Assembly (NCBI GenBank): GCA_964478025.1
Contig: CAYZGK010000019.1
Coordinates: 1 to 27,198 of the forward strand
Length of the DNA: 27,198 nucleotides
Reading direction: 5' to 3'
Source: UBA3700 sp964478025
GTDB taxonomy: Bacteria; Bacillota; Clostridia; Christensenellales; UBA3700
In this document: in pieces, positions 14,835-22,914 of the stretch
How the letters are laid out: every line of letters starts with the position of its first letter
Position numbering within the stretch: position 1 is the stretch's first letter
Notes under the pieces: generated by a model
Database searches by the model: none
What the model was told of the DNA's origin: nothing
Seen by the model: only the letters and a program-made list of their open reading frames with translations
Made by a program: the position numbers and the translations under genes

Positions 14835-15635
14835 ATGAAGTATTTTGGTGGTTGTGATTCAGGTTCAACATACACAAAATGTGTAATTCTAGATGAAACA
14901 GGTAAAATGGTTTCAGATGTAACTGTTAGAAGTAAAATTAATTCTGTAGTATCTTGCCAAGAAGCTTTAGATGAAGCTGTTAAGAAAGTTCCAGGATTAG
15001 AAAAAGCAGAAAATCTTGCTTATCTAGTTGGTACAGGTTATGGAAGAAATAAAGTTCCTTTTGCTGATGAAAATATCTCTGAAATTTCTTGTCACGCAAT
15101 GGGAGTGCATGTAGCAGATCCTTCAGTTAAGGCTATTATAGATATTGGTGGTCAAGATGTTAAAGGTATTGCTGTAGATAAAGATGGTACAGTTTTAAAC
15201 TTTGCTATGAACGATAAGTGTGCAGCTGGTACTGGTAGATTCTTTGAAGCTATGGCTAGAGCATTTGAAATGGATATTTCAGATTTCTCAAAGCTTTCAC
15301 TAAAAGCAAAGAACGTTATACCTATTACAGCTCAATGTACAGTTTTCGCTGAATCTGAAGTTATATCTCTAGTAGGAGAAGGAAAACCTACAGATGAAAT
15401 TGCTGCTGGTATTGAATTATCTGTTGCTAAACGTTGTTTCGTTATGGCAAAGAAAGCTGGTGCTACAGATAGTATTACATTAACTGGTGGTTGTGCAAAG
15501 AATGATGGCTTAAAAGAAGCTATTGAAAAGGTTCTACACATTAAGGTTATTAACCTTCCTATTGACCCTCAATTAATGGGAGCTTTAGGCGCTGCAGAAT
15601 TTGCACGTCAAAAGGGATTAGCAAAAGGAGTTTAA
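14835..15635 (+). CDS. acyl-CoA dehydratase activase / double-cubane reductase ATPase (HgdC/BcrA family)
   Basis: This 266-residue homodimeric ASKHA-fold ATPase bridges a single [4Fe-4S] cluster and pumps electrons at very low potential into the dehydratase-like partner using ATP. The phosphate-1 motif is GGCDSGSTYTKCV (5-17). IIDIGGQDVKGI (101-112) and LTGGCAKNDG (216-225) are the phosphate-2 and adenosine motifs. The cluster cysteines are C129 (NDKCAAGTGRF) and C168 (TAQCTVF), equivalent to Cys127 and Cys166 of Acidaminococcus HgdC. The length is typical (about 260). AAAAGGAG-type ribosome sites precede it (14819-14825) and also sit at its 3' end for the next small gene. It lies 20 bp after the large subunit, its evident partner. 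The function of this subunit is certain; the substrate of its partner is not. Confidence 0.95.
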   Translation: MKYFGGCDSGSTYTKCVILDETGKMVSDVTVRSKINSVVSCQEALDEAVKKVPGLEKAENLAYLVGTGYGRNKVPFADENISEISCHAMGVHVADPSVKAIIDIGGQDVKGIAVDKDGTVLNFAMNDKCAAGTGRFFEAMARAFEMDISDFSKLSLKAKNVIPITAQCTVFAESEVISLVGEGKPTDEIAAGIELSVAKRCFVMAKKAGATDSITLTGGCAKNDGLKEAIEKVLHIKVINLPIDPQLMGALGAAEFARQKGLAKGV

Positions 15636-15640
15636 TATTT

Positions 15641-15817
15641 ATGGAATGGTGGGCAATTTTACTTATAGTATTAGGCTCAATAGTAGGTTTAGCTTTATTA
15701 CTATTTATCTTAACTTTCTTAGTATACATGTTTAACTTAGACATGAAGATGATGACTTTATTAAAGCCAATGTTTACTAAGATATACGATAAGAGAAAGA
15801 GAAACAGAAAAATTTAA
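15641..15817 (+). CDS. 58-aa single-span membrane protein, last gene of the operon
   Basis: This short frame (MEWWAILL to KRKRNRKI) has one membrane span of about residues 5-31 and a strongly basic tail, so the C-terminus should be cytoplasmic. AAAAGGAG (15623-15630), at the end of the activase gene, lies 10 bases before the ATG. That site and the continuous hydrophobic pattern support a real gene. It resembles in size and shape the small subunits that accompany bacterial NSS transporters (MetS-like), and the next gene is such a transporter, but it precedes that gene and is separated from it by a hairpin. Alternatively it anchors the metalloenzyme complex to the membrane. Not recognised as a named family. 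Confidence 0.7.
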   Translation: MEWWAILLIVLGSIVGLALLLFILTFLVYMFNLDMKMMTLLKPMFTKIYDKRKRNRKI

Positions 15818-15837
15818 AAAGACAAATAAAAATACTT

Positions 15838-15867
15838 GCCAGCTGCCTTTTTTTGGGGGCAACTGGC
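15838..15867 (+). terminator. hairpin after the metalloenzyme operon, probable terminator
   Basis: GCCAGCTGCC (15838-15847) pairs with GGCAACTGGC (15858-15867), 9 of 10 pairs with one C-A mismatch, around a T-rich loop. The tail is only CTTTATAAT, which also contains a perfect TATAAT (15871-15876) for the transporter gene. It may end the operon partially while a new promoter starts, or act as an attenuator. Confidence 0.6.
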
Positions 15868-15870
15868 CTT

Positions 15871-15876
15871 TATAAT
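15871..15876 (+). promoter_or_regulatory. possible -10 box for the NSS transporter gene
   Basis: TATAAT occurs directly after the hairpin and 14 bp before the transporter start. A TTTTTT run (15848-15853) at the right distance is a poor -35. With this box the leader would be only a few bases long, so it is doubtful; read-through from upstream is an alternative. Confidence 0.3.
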
Positions 15877-15889
15877 ATAAGGAGTTTTT

Positions 15890-17287
15890 ATGGAAGAATT
15901 AGGACAAAAGAAAGCCTCGTGGACAGGATCCCTTGGATTTATCTTAGCAGCAGCCGGAAGTGCTGTAGGTCTTGGAAATATTTGGAGATTTCCATATCTT
16001 GCTGCACAAGATGGTGGTGGATTATTCGTTATAATCTATCTTTTACTTGTATTTACATTCGGTTCAGTATTATTAACTACTGATATAGTAATTGGAAGAA
16101 AAACAGGAAAACATGCACTTCAAGCATATGGTGCAGTTCATCCTAAATGGAAATTTTTAGGAGTGCTATCATTTATTGTTCCTTCAGTTATTTTACCTTA
16201 CTACATCTTAATTGGTGGTTGGGTTACAAAATATATGGGAACATATATTATAGGACAAGGTGCAGCCGCCGCAGCGGATGGATACTTTACTAACTTTATA
16301 ACTGATCCAGCGCTTCCTGTTATATTTATGATAGTTTACTTACTAATAACAGCTGTCGTTATTTATTTTGGTGTAGAAAAGGGTATTGAAAAATTCTCTA
16401 AATACATAATGCCAGCATTATTTTTATTAGTTTTTGGCTTAGCTATTTATTCTTTAACAATAAAAGGTGAACATGGAACAGGTATTGATGGATTAAAAGT
16501 TTATTTAATACCAAACTTTGAAGGTATAACATTCTCTAAATTCTTAAGTATAGTAATGGATGCATTAAGCCAGATTTTCTTCTCACTTTCTGTTGCTATG
16601 GGTATTATGATTTCTTATGGTTCATATGTTAAGAAGGAAACAAATCTTAGCAAGTCTATAGCTCAAATTGAAATATTTGATACATTAGTTGCATTCCTTG
16701 CAGGTTTAATGATTATTCCAGCCGTTTATGCAATCTCTGGTGCAGAAGGTATGACAGCAGGCCCAGGACTAATCTTCGTTGCATTACCTAAGATTTTCAG
16801 CACAATGGGAGTTGCAGGACAAATAGTTGGAGCATTATTCTTTATAATGGTTGAATTTGCAGCACTTACATCAAGTGTTTCTATTATGGAACCAATTGTT
16901 GGAAGTTGTATGGAATGGTTCCATATGTCAAGAAAGAAAGTCGTTGTTATAGTTACAGCTATTGCTGGAATTATTGGTACAATAGTTTGCTTTGGTTATA
17001 GCTTCTTCTATTTTGAAGTTACTCTTCCAAACGGATCAACAGGACAATTACTAGATATCTTTGACTATGTATCTAACAACGTATTAATGCCAATTGTCGC
17101 ATTCTTAACATGTATCTTAATTGGTTGGGTTGTTGAACCAAAATGGGCTATTGAAGAACTTGAATATGGTGGTTTAGTTTATAGAAAGAAACATATGTAT
17201 GCTATTATGATTAAGTACATTATTCCAGTATTACTATTACTTCTATTCTTAAATGCAACAGGATTGTTCTCAGCAATAGGAAGTTAA
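15890..17287 (+). CDS. Na+-dependent transporter, NSS/SNF family
   Basis: This 465-residue polytopic protein of the neurotransmitter:sodium symporter family imports amino acids or related small molecules with Na+. The family signature GSAVGLGNIWRFPYLA (23-38), where helix 1 unwinds around Na+ and substrate, is intact, and DGGGLFVIIYLLLVF follows. There are 11 or so membrane spans. SLSVAMGIMISYGSY (about 233-247) matches the helix 6 substrate-binding region, and AALTSSVSIMEP matches helix 8 with its Na2-site serines. The AAGGAG ribosome site is strong. It follows the dehydratase-like operon after a hairpin and may bring in that system's substrate or a sodium-coupled amino acid; the link is inference. 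A substrate cannot be read from the sequence. Confidence 0.93.
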   Translation: MEELGQKKASWTGSLGFILAAAGSAVGLGNIWRFPYLAAQDGGGLFVIIYLLLVFTFGSVLLTTDIVIGRKTGKHALQAYGAVHPKWKFLGVLSFIVPSVILPYYILIGGWVTKYMGTYIIGQGAAAAADGYFTNFITDPALPVIFMIVYLLITAVVIYFGVEKGIEKFSKYIMPALFLLVFGLAIYSLTIKGEHGTGIDGLKVYLIPNFEGITFSKFLSIVMDALSQIFFSLSVAMGIMISYGSYVKKETNLSKSIAQIEIFDTLVAFLAGLMIIPAVYAISGAEGMTAGPGLIFVALPKIFSTMGVAGQIVGALFFIMVEFAALTSSVSIMEPIVGSCMEWFHMSRKKVVVIVTAIAGIIGTIVCFGYSFFYFEVTLPNGSTGQLLDIFDYVSNNVLMPIVAFLTCILIGWVVEPKWAIEELEYGGLVYRKKHMYAIMIKYIIPVLLLLLFLNATGLFSAIGS

Positions 17288-17295
17288 TTTTAGTT

Positions 17296-18099
17296 ATGAA
17301 TTTTCAACGTGCTGACCATAGAGTTTCGCTTCTAGAAGATTTTTATAATCATTTCAATGAAGATATTAGGCTTCAAAGAAGACATGGTCAGGTTGAATTT
17401 CAAACTAACATGAAATACATTCACGATATTTTAAATGAAGACAGAAATAAGCGCATACTAGATATAGGTGCAGGAACTGGCGCTTATTCTGTCTTTTTAG
17501 ATAATGAGGGGTATAGAGTTGATGCAATTGAACTTGTACCCCATAACATAGAAATTTTAAAAAGCAAAAAAAGTAACGTTAATATTCAGCAAGGAAATGC
17601 ATTAGATTTAAGTAGATATGAATCAAATACTTTTGATTTAGTATTATTGTTTGGCCCAATGTATCACCTTTTAAAAGAAGAAGAAAAATTACAAGCTTTA
17701 AGTGAAGCAAAAAGAGTATGTAAAGATGATGGCTATATTTTGGTTAGTTATTATATGAACGATTATGCCATTATAACTTATGGATTTTTAAAGCAACATA
17801 TTTTAGAGAGCATAAAAGATGGCTCTGTGGACGAAAACTATCATGTAGTTTCGAAAGAAGGCGATCTTTATTCTATGGTTAGAATAGAAGATATAGATAG
17901 ATTCAATGAAAAAGTAGGATTATTTAGAAAGAAAATTATAGCATCAGATGGTGCTAGCGATTATATAAGAACACCACTTAATAAATTAAGTGATGAAGAG
18001 TTTAGTGAATATTTAAAATATCATATGTCTATATGCGAAAGGAGTGACTTGCTTGGAGCAAGTTCTCACTTAATGGATATAGTGAGGAAAATAAAATGA
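17296..18099 (+). CDS. class I SAM-dependent methyltransferase
   Basis: This 267-residue methyltransferase has the SAM-binding glycine motif LDIGAGTGAYSVFL (55-68), followed by the acidic strand 2 end (VDAIEL) and LVLLFGPMYHLL (motif IV region) preceding a KEEEKLQALSEAKRVCKDDGYILVSY segment of the Methyltransf_11/25 type. The C-terminal third is helical and could give substrate specificity. No substrate can be assigned; many such Clostridial genes act on small molecules. The ribosome site is poor, and the gene starts 8 bases after the transporter stop, so it may be co-transcribed. It overlaps the hydrolase gene by ATGA. Confidence 0.85.
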   Translation: MNFQRADHRVSLLEDFYNHFNEDIRLQRRHGQVEFQTNMKYIHDILNEDRNKRILDIGAGTGAYSVFLDNEGYRVDAIELVPHNIEILKSKKSNVNIQQGNALDLSRYESNTFDLVLLFGPMYHLLKEEEKLQALSEAKRVCKDDGYILVSYYMNDYAIITYGFLKQHILESIKDGSVDENYHVVSKEGDLYSMVRIEDIDRFNEKVGLFRKKIIASDGASDYIRTPLNKLSDEEFSEYLKYHMSICERSDLLGASSHLMDIVRKIK

Positions 18100-18827
18100 A
18101 ACAAAAAATAATATTATCAGCAAAAATAGTATTAGTAGTATTAATGGTTCTTATAGCTATTATGGGAACATATATGAGTTCTTATAACTTAGCAGAAGAT
18201 GAGGCTGCAGAAGCCTTAAAATCGACTGAAACAGTAACAGTTGAGAAAATATCTGGTATTAAGTATGCCTTTGTTCCAAAGGGCGAAATTAAAGCCGGAC
18301 TTATATTTTATCCAGGAGCTAAGGTTGAATGGATAGCATACGCACCAGTAATGCAAGAGATGGCAAATAAAGGAATTCTTTGCGTTCTTTGTCATATGCC
18401 AGGAAATATAGCATTTTTTAATACTAATGCGGCAAATGGTATTCAAAAGAAATATGGTAGCGTAAAAGACTGGTACATAGGTGGGCACTCTCTTGGTGGT
18501 GTTGTTGCTGCAAATTATGTAAGTAAACATTTTGACGAATATAAAGGTATTATATTCTTTGCCTCATATACGACTAAGGATTTATCCAATTCTAATTTAA
18601 AATGTTTGTCCCTTCTTGGAGATAAAGATACAGTTTTGGATATGGATAGTTATAACAAGAATAAATCTAATATGCCTAAAAATGTTATAGAGTACACAAT
18701 AAAGGGTGGTTGTCATAGTTATTTTGGAGTTTATTGTCCACAAGATGGAGATGGAGTTCCTGAAATTGAAAGAGATGAACAAATAAAAATAATAGCAGAA
18801 CAAACTTCTAATTTTATTTATGGGTAA
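18096..18827 (+). CDS. membrane-anchored alpha/beta hydrolase
   Basis: This 243-residue serine hydrolase is tethered by an N-terminal span (about 8-28), with its catalytic domain probably outside the cell. The nucleophile elbow is GGHSLGG with Ser132. The acid is likely D178 within GDKDTVLD and the base H207 in GGCHSYFG. The order and spacing match the abhydrolase_5 / dienelactone-hydrolase-like group. Oxyanion-hole region FYPGAKVEW (71-79) replaces the usual HG. The substrate is unknown; esters or small acylated compounds are typical. It overlaps both neighbours (ATGA upstream; 8 bases downstream), so the trio is translationally coupled. Confidence 0.85.
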   Translation: MKQKIILSAKIVLVVLMVLIAIMGTYMSSYNLAEDEAAEALKSTETVTVEKISGIKYAFVPKGEIKAGLIFYPGAKVEWIAYAPVMQEMANKGILCVLCHMPGNIAFFNTNAANGIQKKYGSVKDWYIGGHSLGGVVAANYVSKHFDEYKGIIFFASYTTKDLSNSNLKCLSLLGDKDTVLDMDSYNKNKSNMPKNVIEYTIKGGCHSYFGVYCPQDGDGVPEIERDEQIKIIAEQTSNFIYG

Positions 18828-19638
18828 TTATAAATTAATAGCAATAGATGTAGATGGAACACTTCTTAATGATAAAAAGCAAATAGATATAGAAACCAAA
18901 GAGTCTATAAATAATGCTATACAAAATAAAAAGGGAGTTGTTATATGCACTGGAAGATGCTATCCAGAGCTTATAGATATTTTGAAAGAACTACCAAAAA
19001 TTAGATATGTAATAGGCACTAGTGGTACTTGGATTTTCGATACATATACTAAAAAAGATATATGTGAAGTTACAATAGATATAGATATAGTAAAAGAAAT
19101 TTTTAGAAGAATAGAGCATAAAGATGTTCTTGTTCACCTTTTAAATAAAAAGTCTGTAATTCAAAGTGATAAACTTCATAACATGGAAAGATATCAAATG
19201 GGAGTTTATCAAAAAATGTTTGAAAAAATAGCAATAGAAACTCCTGATATAAAAGAGTACTTCTATTCAAATTTACCTAAACTTACAAAGTTTAATATAT
19301 ATCACAAGAATGTTGAAGATAGAGAAGACACGAGAAAACTTTTAGAAGATTTAGACTTAGAGCTTACAAACTCAGAAAGGACATCTTTAGAGTGTACCGC
19401 TAAAGGTGTTTCAAAAGGAACAGGGTTAGAGCGTCTTGCAAAATTTTTAAATATTGAAATGAAAGATGTAATTGCGATAGGGGATTCTGATAATGATGTT
19501 TCAATGCTAAAAGTGGCTGGTCTTCCCATTGCAATGGGAAATGCAAAAGAAAATATTAAAGCACTTTGCAAAAAGGTAGTTAGTGATAACAATAATAATG
19601 GTGTTGCTAAAGCAATAAATGAATATTTATTGTTTTAA
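18820..19638 (+). CDS. Cof-type HAD-IIB phosphatase
   Basis: This 272-residue haloacid-dehalogenase-superfamily phosphatase has motif I DVDGTLL (10-16: nucleophile D10, acid/base D12), motif II CTGR with Thr, a C2B-type cap inserted after it, motif III Lys (KGVSKGTGLERL), and motif IV IGDSDNDVSML with the Mg2+-binding Asp residues. Cof proteins dephosphorylate sugar phosphates, FMN or pyridoxal phosphate; which one cannot be read. The start at 18820 overlaps the hydrolase by 8 bases. It ends the trio, just before the nag operon's promoter region, so a link with amino-sugar phosphate metabolism is possible but not required. Confidence 0.92.
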   Translation: MGNYKLIAIDVDGTLLNDKKQIDIETKESINNAIQNKKGVVICTGRCYPELIDILKELPKIRYVIGTSGTWIFDTYTKKDICEVTIDIDIVKEIFRRIEHKDVLVHLLNKKSVIQSDKLHNMERYQMGVYQKMFEKIAIETPDIKEYFYSNLPKLTKFNIYHKNVEDREDTRKLLEDLDLELTNSERTSLECTAKGVSKGTGLERLAKFLNIEMKDVIAIGDSDNDVSMLKVAGLPIAMGNAKENIKALCKKVVSDNNNNGVAKAINEYLLF

Positions 19639-19649
19639 TAATAAAAAAT

Positions 19650-19668
19650 TAAGTGTAGAATATACTTA
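19650..19668. promoter_or_regulatory. inverted repeat upstream of nagB, possible operator
   Basis: TAAGTGTA and TATACTTA (7 of 8 bases complementary) flank GAA, about 20 bp before nagB. A TAGAAT box sits inside it (19656-19661), so a protein bound here would block transcription. GntR-type NagR repressors bind such short dyads upstream of nag genes; whether this is one is unknown. Confidence 0.4.
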
Positions 19669-19686
19669 AAAAGGAGAGAAATAAAA

Positions 19687-20412
19687 ATGGAAGTTAAAGT
19701 ATTAAGTATTGACGAAATAAATAATGAAGTAGCAGGTAGAATTATAAATCTAGTTAATAGTAATAAAAATGCAATTTTAGGTTTAGCTACAGGTTCAACT
19801 CCAGTTGGAGTTTATAAGACACTAGTAAAGGCGTATGAAGATAAGAAAGTTTCTTTTAAAACAATTAGAAGTTTTAACCTTGATGAATACATTGGTTTAC
19901 AAGAAACAAATGATCAATCTTATAGATATTTTATGAACACTAATTTATTTGACCATATTGATATAGATAAGAAAAACACTCGCGTACCATGTGGTCTTGG
20001 TGATGTTGAGAAAAATGCAAAAGATTATGATATAGCTATAGATAATGCTGGTGGTATAGATTTCCAAATTTTAGGAATTGGTTCTGATGGTCATATTGCA
20101 TTTAATGAGCCAGGAACTCCATTTGATGAGGGTACTCATATTGCAAAATTAACAGAAATGACAATAAAAGATAATTCTAGATTCTTTGAAAAGATTGAAG
20201 ATGTTCCAACAACTGCAATTACAATGGGTCTAAAATCTATTATGAAAGCAAAAGAAATTGTATTAATTGCAACGGGATTAAATAAAGCTAATGCAGTAAA
20301 AGAATTAGTAGAGGGTAAAATGAGCGAAGATTGGCCTTGCACAATTCTTCAAAAACATCCAAATGTTACAATTTATGTAGATAAGGATGCATACTCAAAA
20401 GTTTCAAAATAA
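19687..20412 (+). CDS. nagB: glucosamine-6-phosphate deaminase
   Basis: This 241-residue enzyme converts glucosamine 6-phosphate to fructose 6-phosphate and ammonia. Motifs are GLATGSTP (32-39), SFNLDEYIG (62-70) with catalytic D66, and GIGSDGHIAFNEPG (130-143) with D134, H136 and E141, equivalent to E. coli D72, D141, H143 and E148. The length matches the short Gram-positive NagB type, without the C-terminal extension that serves the allosteric site in E. coli. AAGGAGAG (19670-19677) is the ribosome site. The stop codon overlaps nagA's start (TAATG). With nagA it feeds N-acetylglucosamine phosphate into glycolysis. Confidence 0.97.
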   Translation: MEVKVLSIDEINNEVAGRIINLVNSNKNAILGLATGSTPVGVYKTLVKAYEDKKVSFKTIRSFNLDEYIGLQETNDQSYRYFMNTNLFDHIDIDKKNTRVPCGLGDVEKNAKDYDIAIDNAGGIDFQILGIGSDGHIAFNEPGTPFDEGTHIAKLTEMTIKDNSRFFEKIEDVPTTAITMGLKSIMKAKEIVLIATGLNKANAVKELVEGKMSEDWPCTILQKHPNVTIYVDKDAYSKVSK

Positions 20413-21542
20413 TGATTATAAAGAATGTTAAAATTGTAACACCTGATAATGTAATAGAAAAAGGTTATATAAAGATAAAAGATAACCTAATAGATTCTAT
20501 ATACAGTGGTGATTATTTAGAAAACGAGGATGATGTTGTTGACGGGAATGGCAAAATAGCAATGCCAGGCTTTATAGACATTCATACACATGGTTCATGT
20601 GGTATTGATTTTATGGATGCGGGATGTGATGACTATAAGACAATTGAAAAAGCTTTTTATAGCGAAGGTATTACCTCATTTTTAGCAACAACATTAACTG
20701 CCGATTTTGATTCTTTATCTAAAGTTTGTAAAACTGTTGCAAGTGTAAAGAATGAAATTCCATCACTTGCCGGTATTCATTTTGAGGGACCTTATATCAA
20801 TGAAAAATATAAAGGTGCACAAAATGCAGAATATATTAGAAATCCAAATATTGAAGAGTTTAATAAACTAGTTGAACTTTCTAATAACAATGTTAGATAT
20901 ATATCTATGGCTCCAGAAAAGGAAGGGGCACTTGATTTTATAAAGAATGCAAGAGCAAAAGGTGTTGTTGTCTCAGCTGGTCACACAGATGCTACATTTG
21001 ATGATATAAAAAATGCTATAGATGTAGGATTAACAAATACGACTCATACACATAATGCTATGAGTGGACACCATCATAGAAATCCAGGAGTAGTAACTGC
21101 TGCAATGTATTTTGATTGTTTATATACAGAACTTATATGTGATGGAATTCATGTTTGTGAAAATACATTAAAAACATTCTATAAAATAGTAGGACCAGAT
21201 AGATTTGTTATGATAACTGACGCTCTTCAAGCAAAGCATTCAGATAAAAAAGAATTTAAATTATTTGGTCTAGACTGTGTAAAGAAAAATGGAGCTGCAT
21301 ATTTAACAACAGGGCCACTAGCAGGATCTCTTTTAACAATGGATCAAGGCCTTAGAAATGTTAAAAAGTTTACGGGTGCATCTCTTGTTGATTTAGCAAA
21401 AATTTCGTCAAGAAATGCTGCAAAATCAATTGGGCTTTTAGATAGAGGCGAATTAAGCAAAGGAAAACTTGCCGATATTGTTTTGCTAAATGATGATTTA
21501 ACAATAGATAGTGTATATAAACTAGGAAGAAGGGTTTACTAA
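20412..21542 (+). CDS. nagA: N-acetylglucosamine-6-phosphate deacetylase
   Basis: This 376-residue amidohydrolase removes the acetyl group of N-acetylglucosamine 6-phosphate. The HTH metal motif is at 58-60, HFEGPY has metal ligand E125, GHTDA has H191, THTHNAM has H212, and catalytic Asp is D270 in ITDAL. GP-x-AGS (TTGPLAGSLL) matches the substrate-phosphate and closing region. The usual THLFNAM sequence is THTHNAM here, with an extra His (position 214), and HHHRNPG follows, but the metal residues are kept. It is translationally coupled to nagB and to the downstream kinase gene by one-base stop/start overlaps. Confidence 0.96.
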   Translation: MIIKNVKIVTPDNVIEKGYIKIKDNLIDSIYSGDYLENEDDVVDGNGKIAMPGFIDIHTHGSCGIDFMDAGCDDYKTIEKAFYSEGITSFLATTLTADFDSLSKVCKTVASVKNEIPSLAGIHFEGPYINEKYKGAQNAEYIRNPNIEEFNKLVELSNNNVRYISMAPEKEGALDFIKNARAKGVVVSAGHTDATFDDIKNAIDVGLTNTTHTHNAMSGHHHRNPGVVTAAMYFDCLYTELICDGIHVCENTLKTFYKIVGPDRFVMITDALQAKHSDKKEFKLFGLDCVKKNGAAYLTTGPLAGSLLTMDQGLRNVKKFTGASLVDLAKISSRNAAKSIGLLDRGELSKGKLADIVLLNDDLTIDSVYKLGRRVY

Positions 21543-22912
21543 TGAAATTAGATAAAGATTTTAAACCGGCCATAATTGAAATTAGAAAGTTTAATGAAGA
21601 TGTTGCAAAGCAAAGTAAGAAGCAACATTTAGTTATAGCTGTTGAAAGAGAACTTGGTTATATCTATAAAAAAAAATTTGATGTATTTGAAGAAGGAGTA
21701 GATGACGAGAGAAATAATTTCATAACAGAAAGAATTATAAAATCTATTCTTTGGGTAGTTGGTGGCTATAAGATTTATATAGCAGGATCTCATTCAATTT
21801 ATGAAAAAATCAATTCATATTATAAAAAAGATGGATTACGTTCTTTTGATTATGATTTTATGTCTACGGTTTATGAATCTCCAGTTGAAGTAATAGAATG
21901 CACCTACGATACAATTCCGAGCGAGAAAATGTCATCAAATCCTTGTGGTGGACATGTAAATGGAAGAAGAATAGGATTTGACGCAGGTGGCTCAGATATG
22001 AAGGTGTCTGCCGTATTAGATGGCAAGATAATTCATTCAGAGGAAATTGTATGGTTACCTAAATTAAACTCAGATCCTAATTACCATTTTGAAAATATAT
22101 ATAAGGCAATGAAAATTGCTGTAGATAAGTTAGGTGGAGATGTTGATGGTATTGGTGTATCTTCAGCAGGTGTTTATATAGATAACAAGGCAATGGTTTC
22201 ATCCTTGTTTGTTAAAGTAGATAAATCTATTCACTTTGAAGAAACTAAAAATATATATAAAAGAGTTGTTGCTAAACTTGAGCAAGAACTAGGTCATAAA
22301 ATTCCATATATTGTTGCAAACGATGGAGATGTTACAGCTCTTGCTGGAGCTCTTGATTTAAAAGATAATTGTGTTCTTGGAATTGCTATGGGAACTAGCG
22401 AAGCTGTTGGTTATGTAAATAGTGATGGTAACTTAAATGGCTGGATTTCAGAACTTGCCTTTGTTCCTGTAGATTTTAATAAAAATGCACTTATTGATGA
22501 ATGGTCAGGAGACTTTGGAGTAGGTTGTAAATATTTCTCACAGGATGCTGTAATTAAACTTGCTAAAATGGCAAATATAGATGTACCAAGTGAATTAACA
22601 CTAGCAGAAAAATTAAAGTTTATACAAGCCTTAGCAAATAATGGTGATGAAACAGCAAAATTAATATATGAAGACATAGGTGAATATCTTGCTTACGCTC
22701 TTGCAGAATATGCAGAGTATTATAACATAAAGCATGTACTTTTACTTGGAAGAGTAACGTCAGGAATAGGTGGCGATATTATATTAAATAAGGCTAGAGA
22801 AGTTTTAAATGAAAAGTTCCCTGAGTATAAAGATTTTGATATAGGTATGCCAAGTGAGTATGTAAGACGTGTAGGACAATCTATAGCAGCTGCCTCCCTT
22901 CCAAAAGTTTAA
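21542..22912 (+). CDS. ASKHA-fold kinase, ROK-like, with N-terminal extension
   Basis: This 456-residue protein combines an unassigned N-terminal region (about 1-140) with an actin/hsp70-type sugar-kinase fold. RRIGFDAGGSDMK (142-154) is the first phosphate motif, DGIGVSSAGVYID follows, ANDGDVTALAGAL has candidate catalytic D261, and IAMGTSEAVG (281-290) matches the second phosphate/adenosine region. These motifs resemble ROK kinases, but the ROK zinc signature (CxCGxxGCxE) is missing. In operon with nagB and nagA (1-base overlap) it most likely phosphorylates an amino sugar such as N-acetylglucosamine or a cell-wall-derived sugar. The extension, with an IKSILWVVGGYKIYIAGS segment, could bind a regulator or second ligand. 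The family call is fair; the substrate is inference. Confidence 0.7.
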   Translation: MKLDKDFKPAIIEIRKFNEDVAKQSKKQHLVIAVERELGYIYKKKFDVFEEGVDDERNNFITERIIKSILWVVGGYKIYIAGSHSIYEKINSYYKKDGLRSFDYDFMSTVYESPVEVIECTYDTIPSEKMSSNPCGGHVNGRRIGFDAGGSDMKVSAVLDGKIIHSEEIVWLPKLNSDPNYHFENIYKAMKIAVDKLGGDVDGIGVSSAGVYIDNKAMVSSLFVKVDKSIHFEETKNIYKRVVAKLEQELGHKIPYIVANDGDVTALAGALDLKDNCVLGIAMGTSEAVGYVNSDGNLNGWISELAFVPVDFNKNALIDEWSGDFGVGCKYFSQDAVIKLAKMANIDVPSELTLAEKLKFIQALANNGDETAKLIYEDIGEYLAYALAEYAEYYNIKHVLLLGRVTSGIGGDIILNKAREVLNEKFPEYKDFDIGMPSEYVRRVGQSIAAASLPKV

Positions 22913-22914
22913 AT

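Noticed and set aside
12077..15635. Complete 2-hydroxyglutarate, lactate or phenyllactate dehydration pathway
   Set aside because: No CoA-transferase, 2-hydroxyacid dehydrogenase, acyl-CoA dehydrogenase or Etf genes are present; only the dehydratase-like core and activase are.
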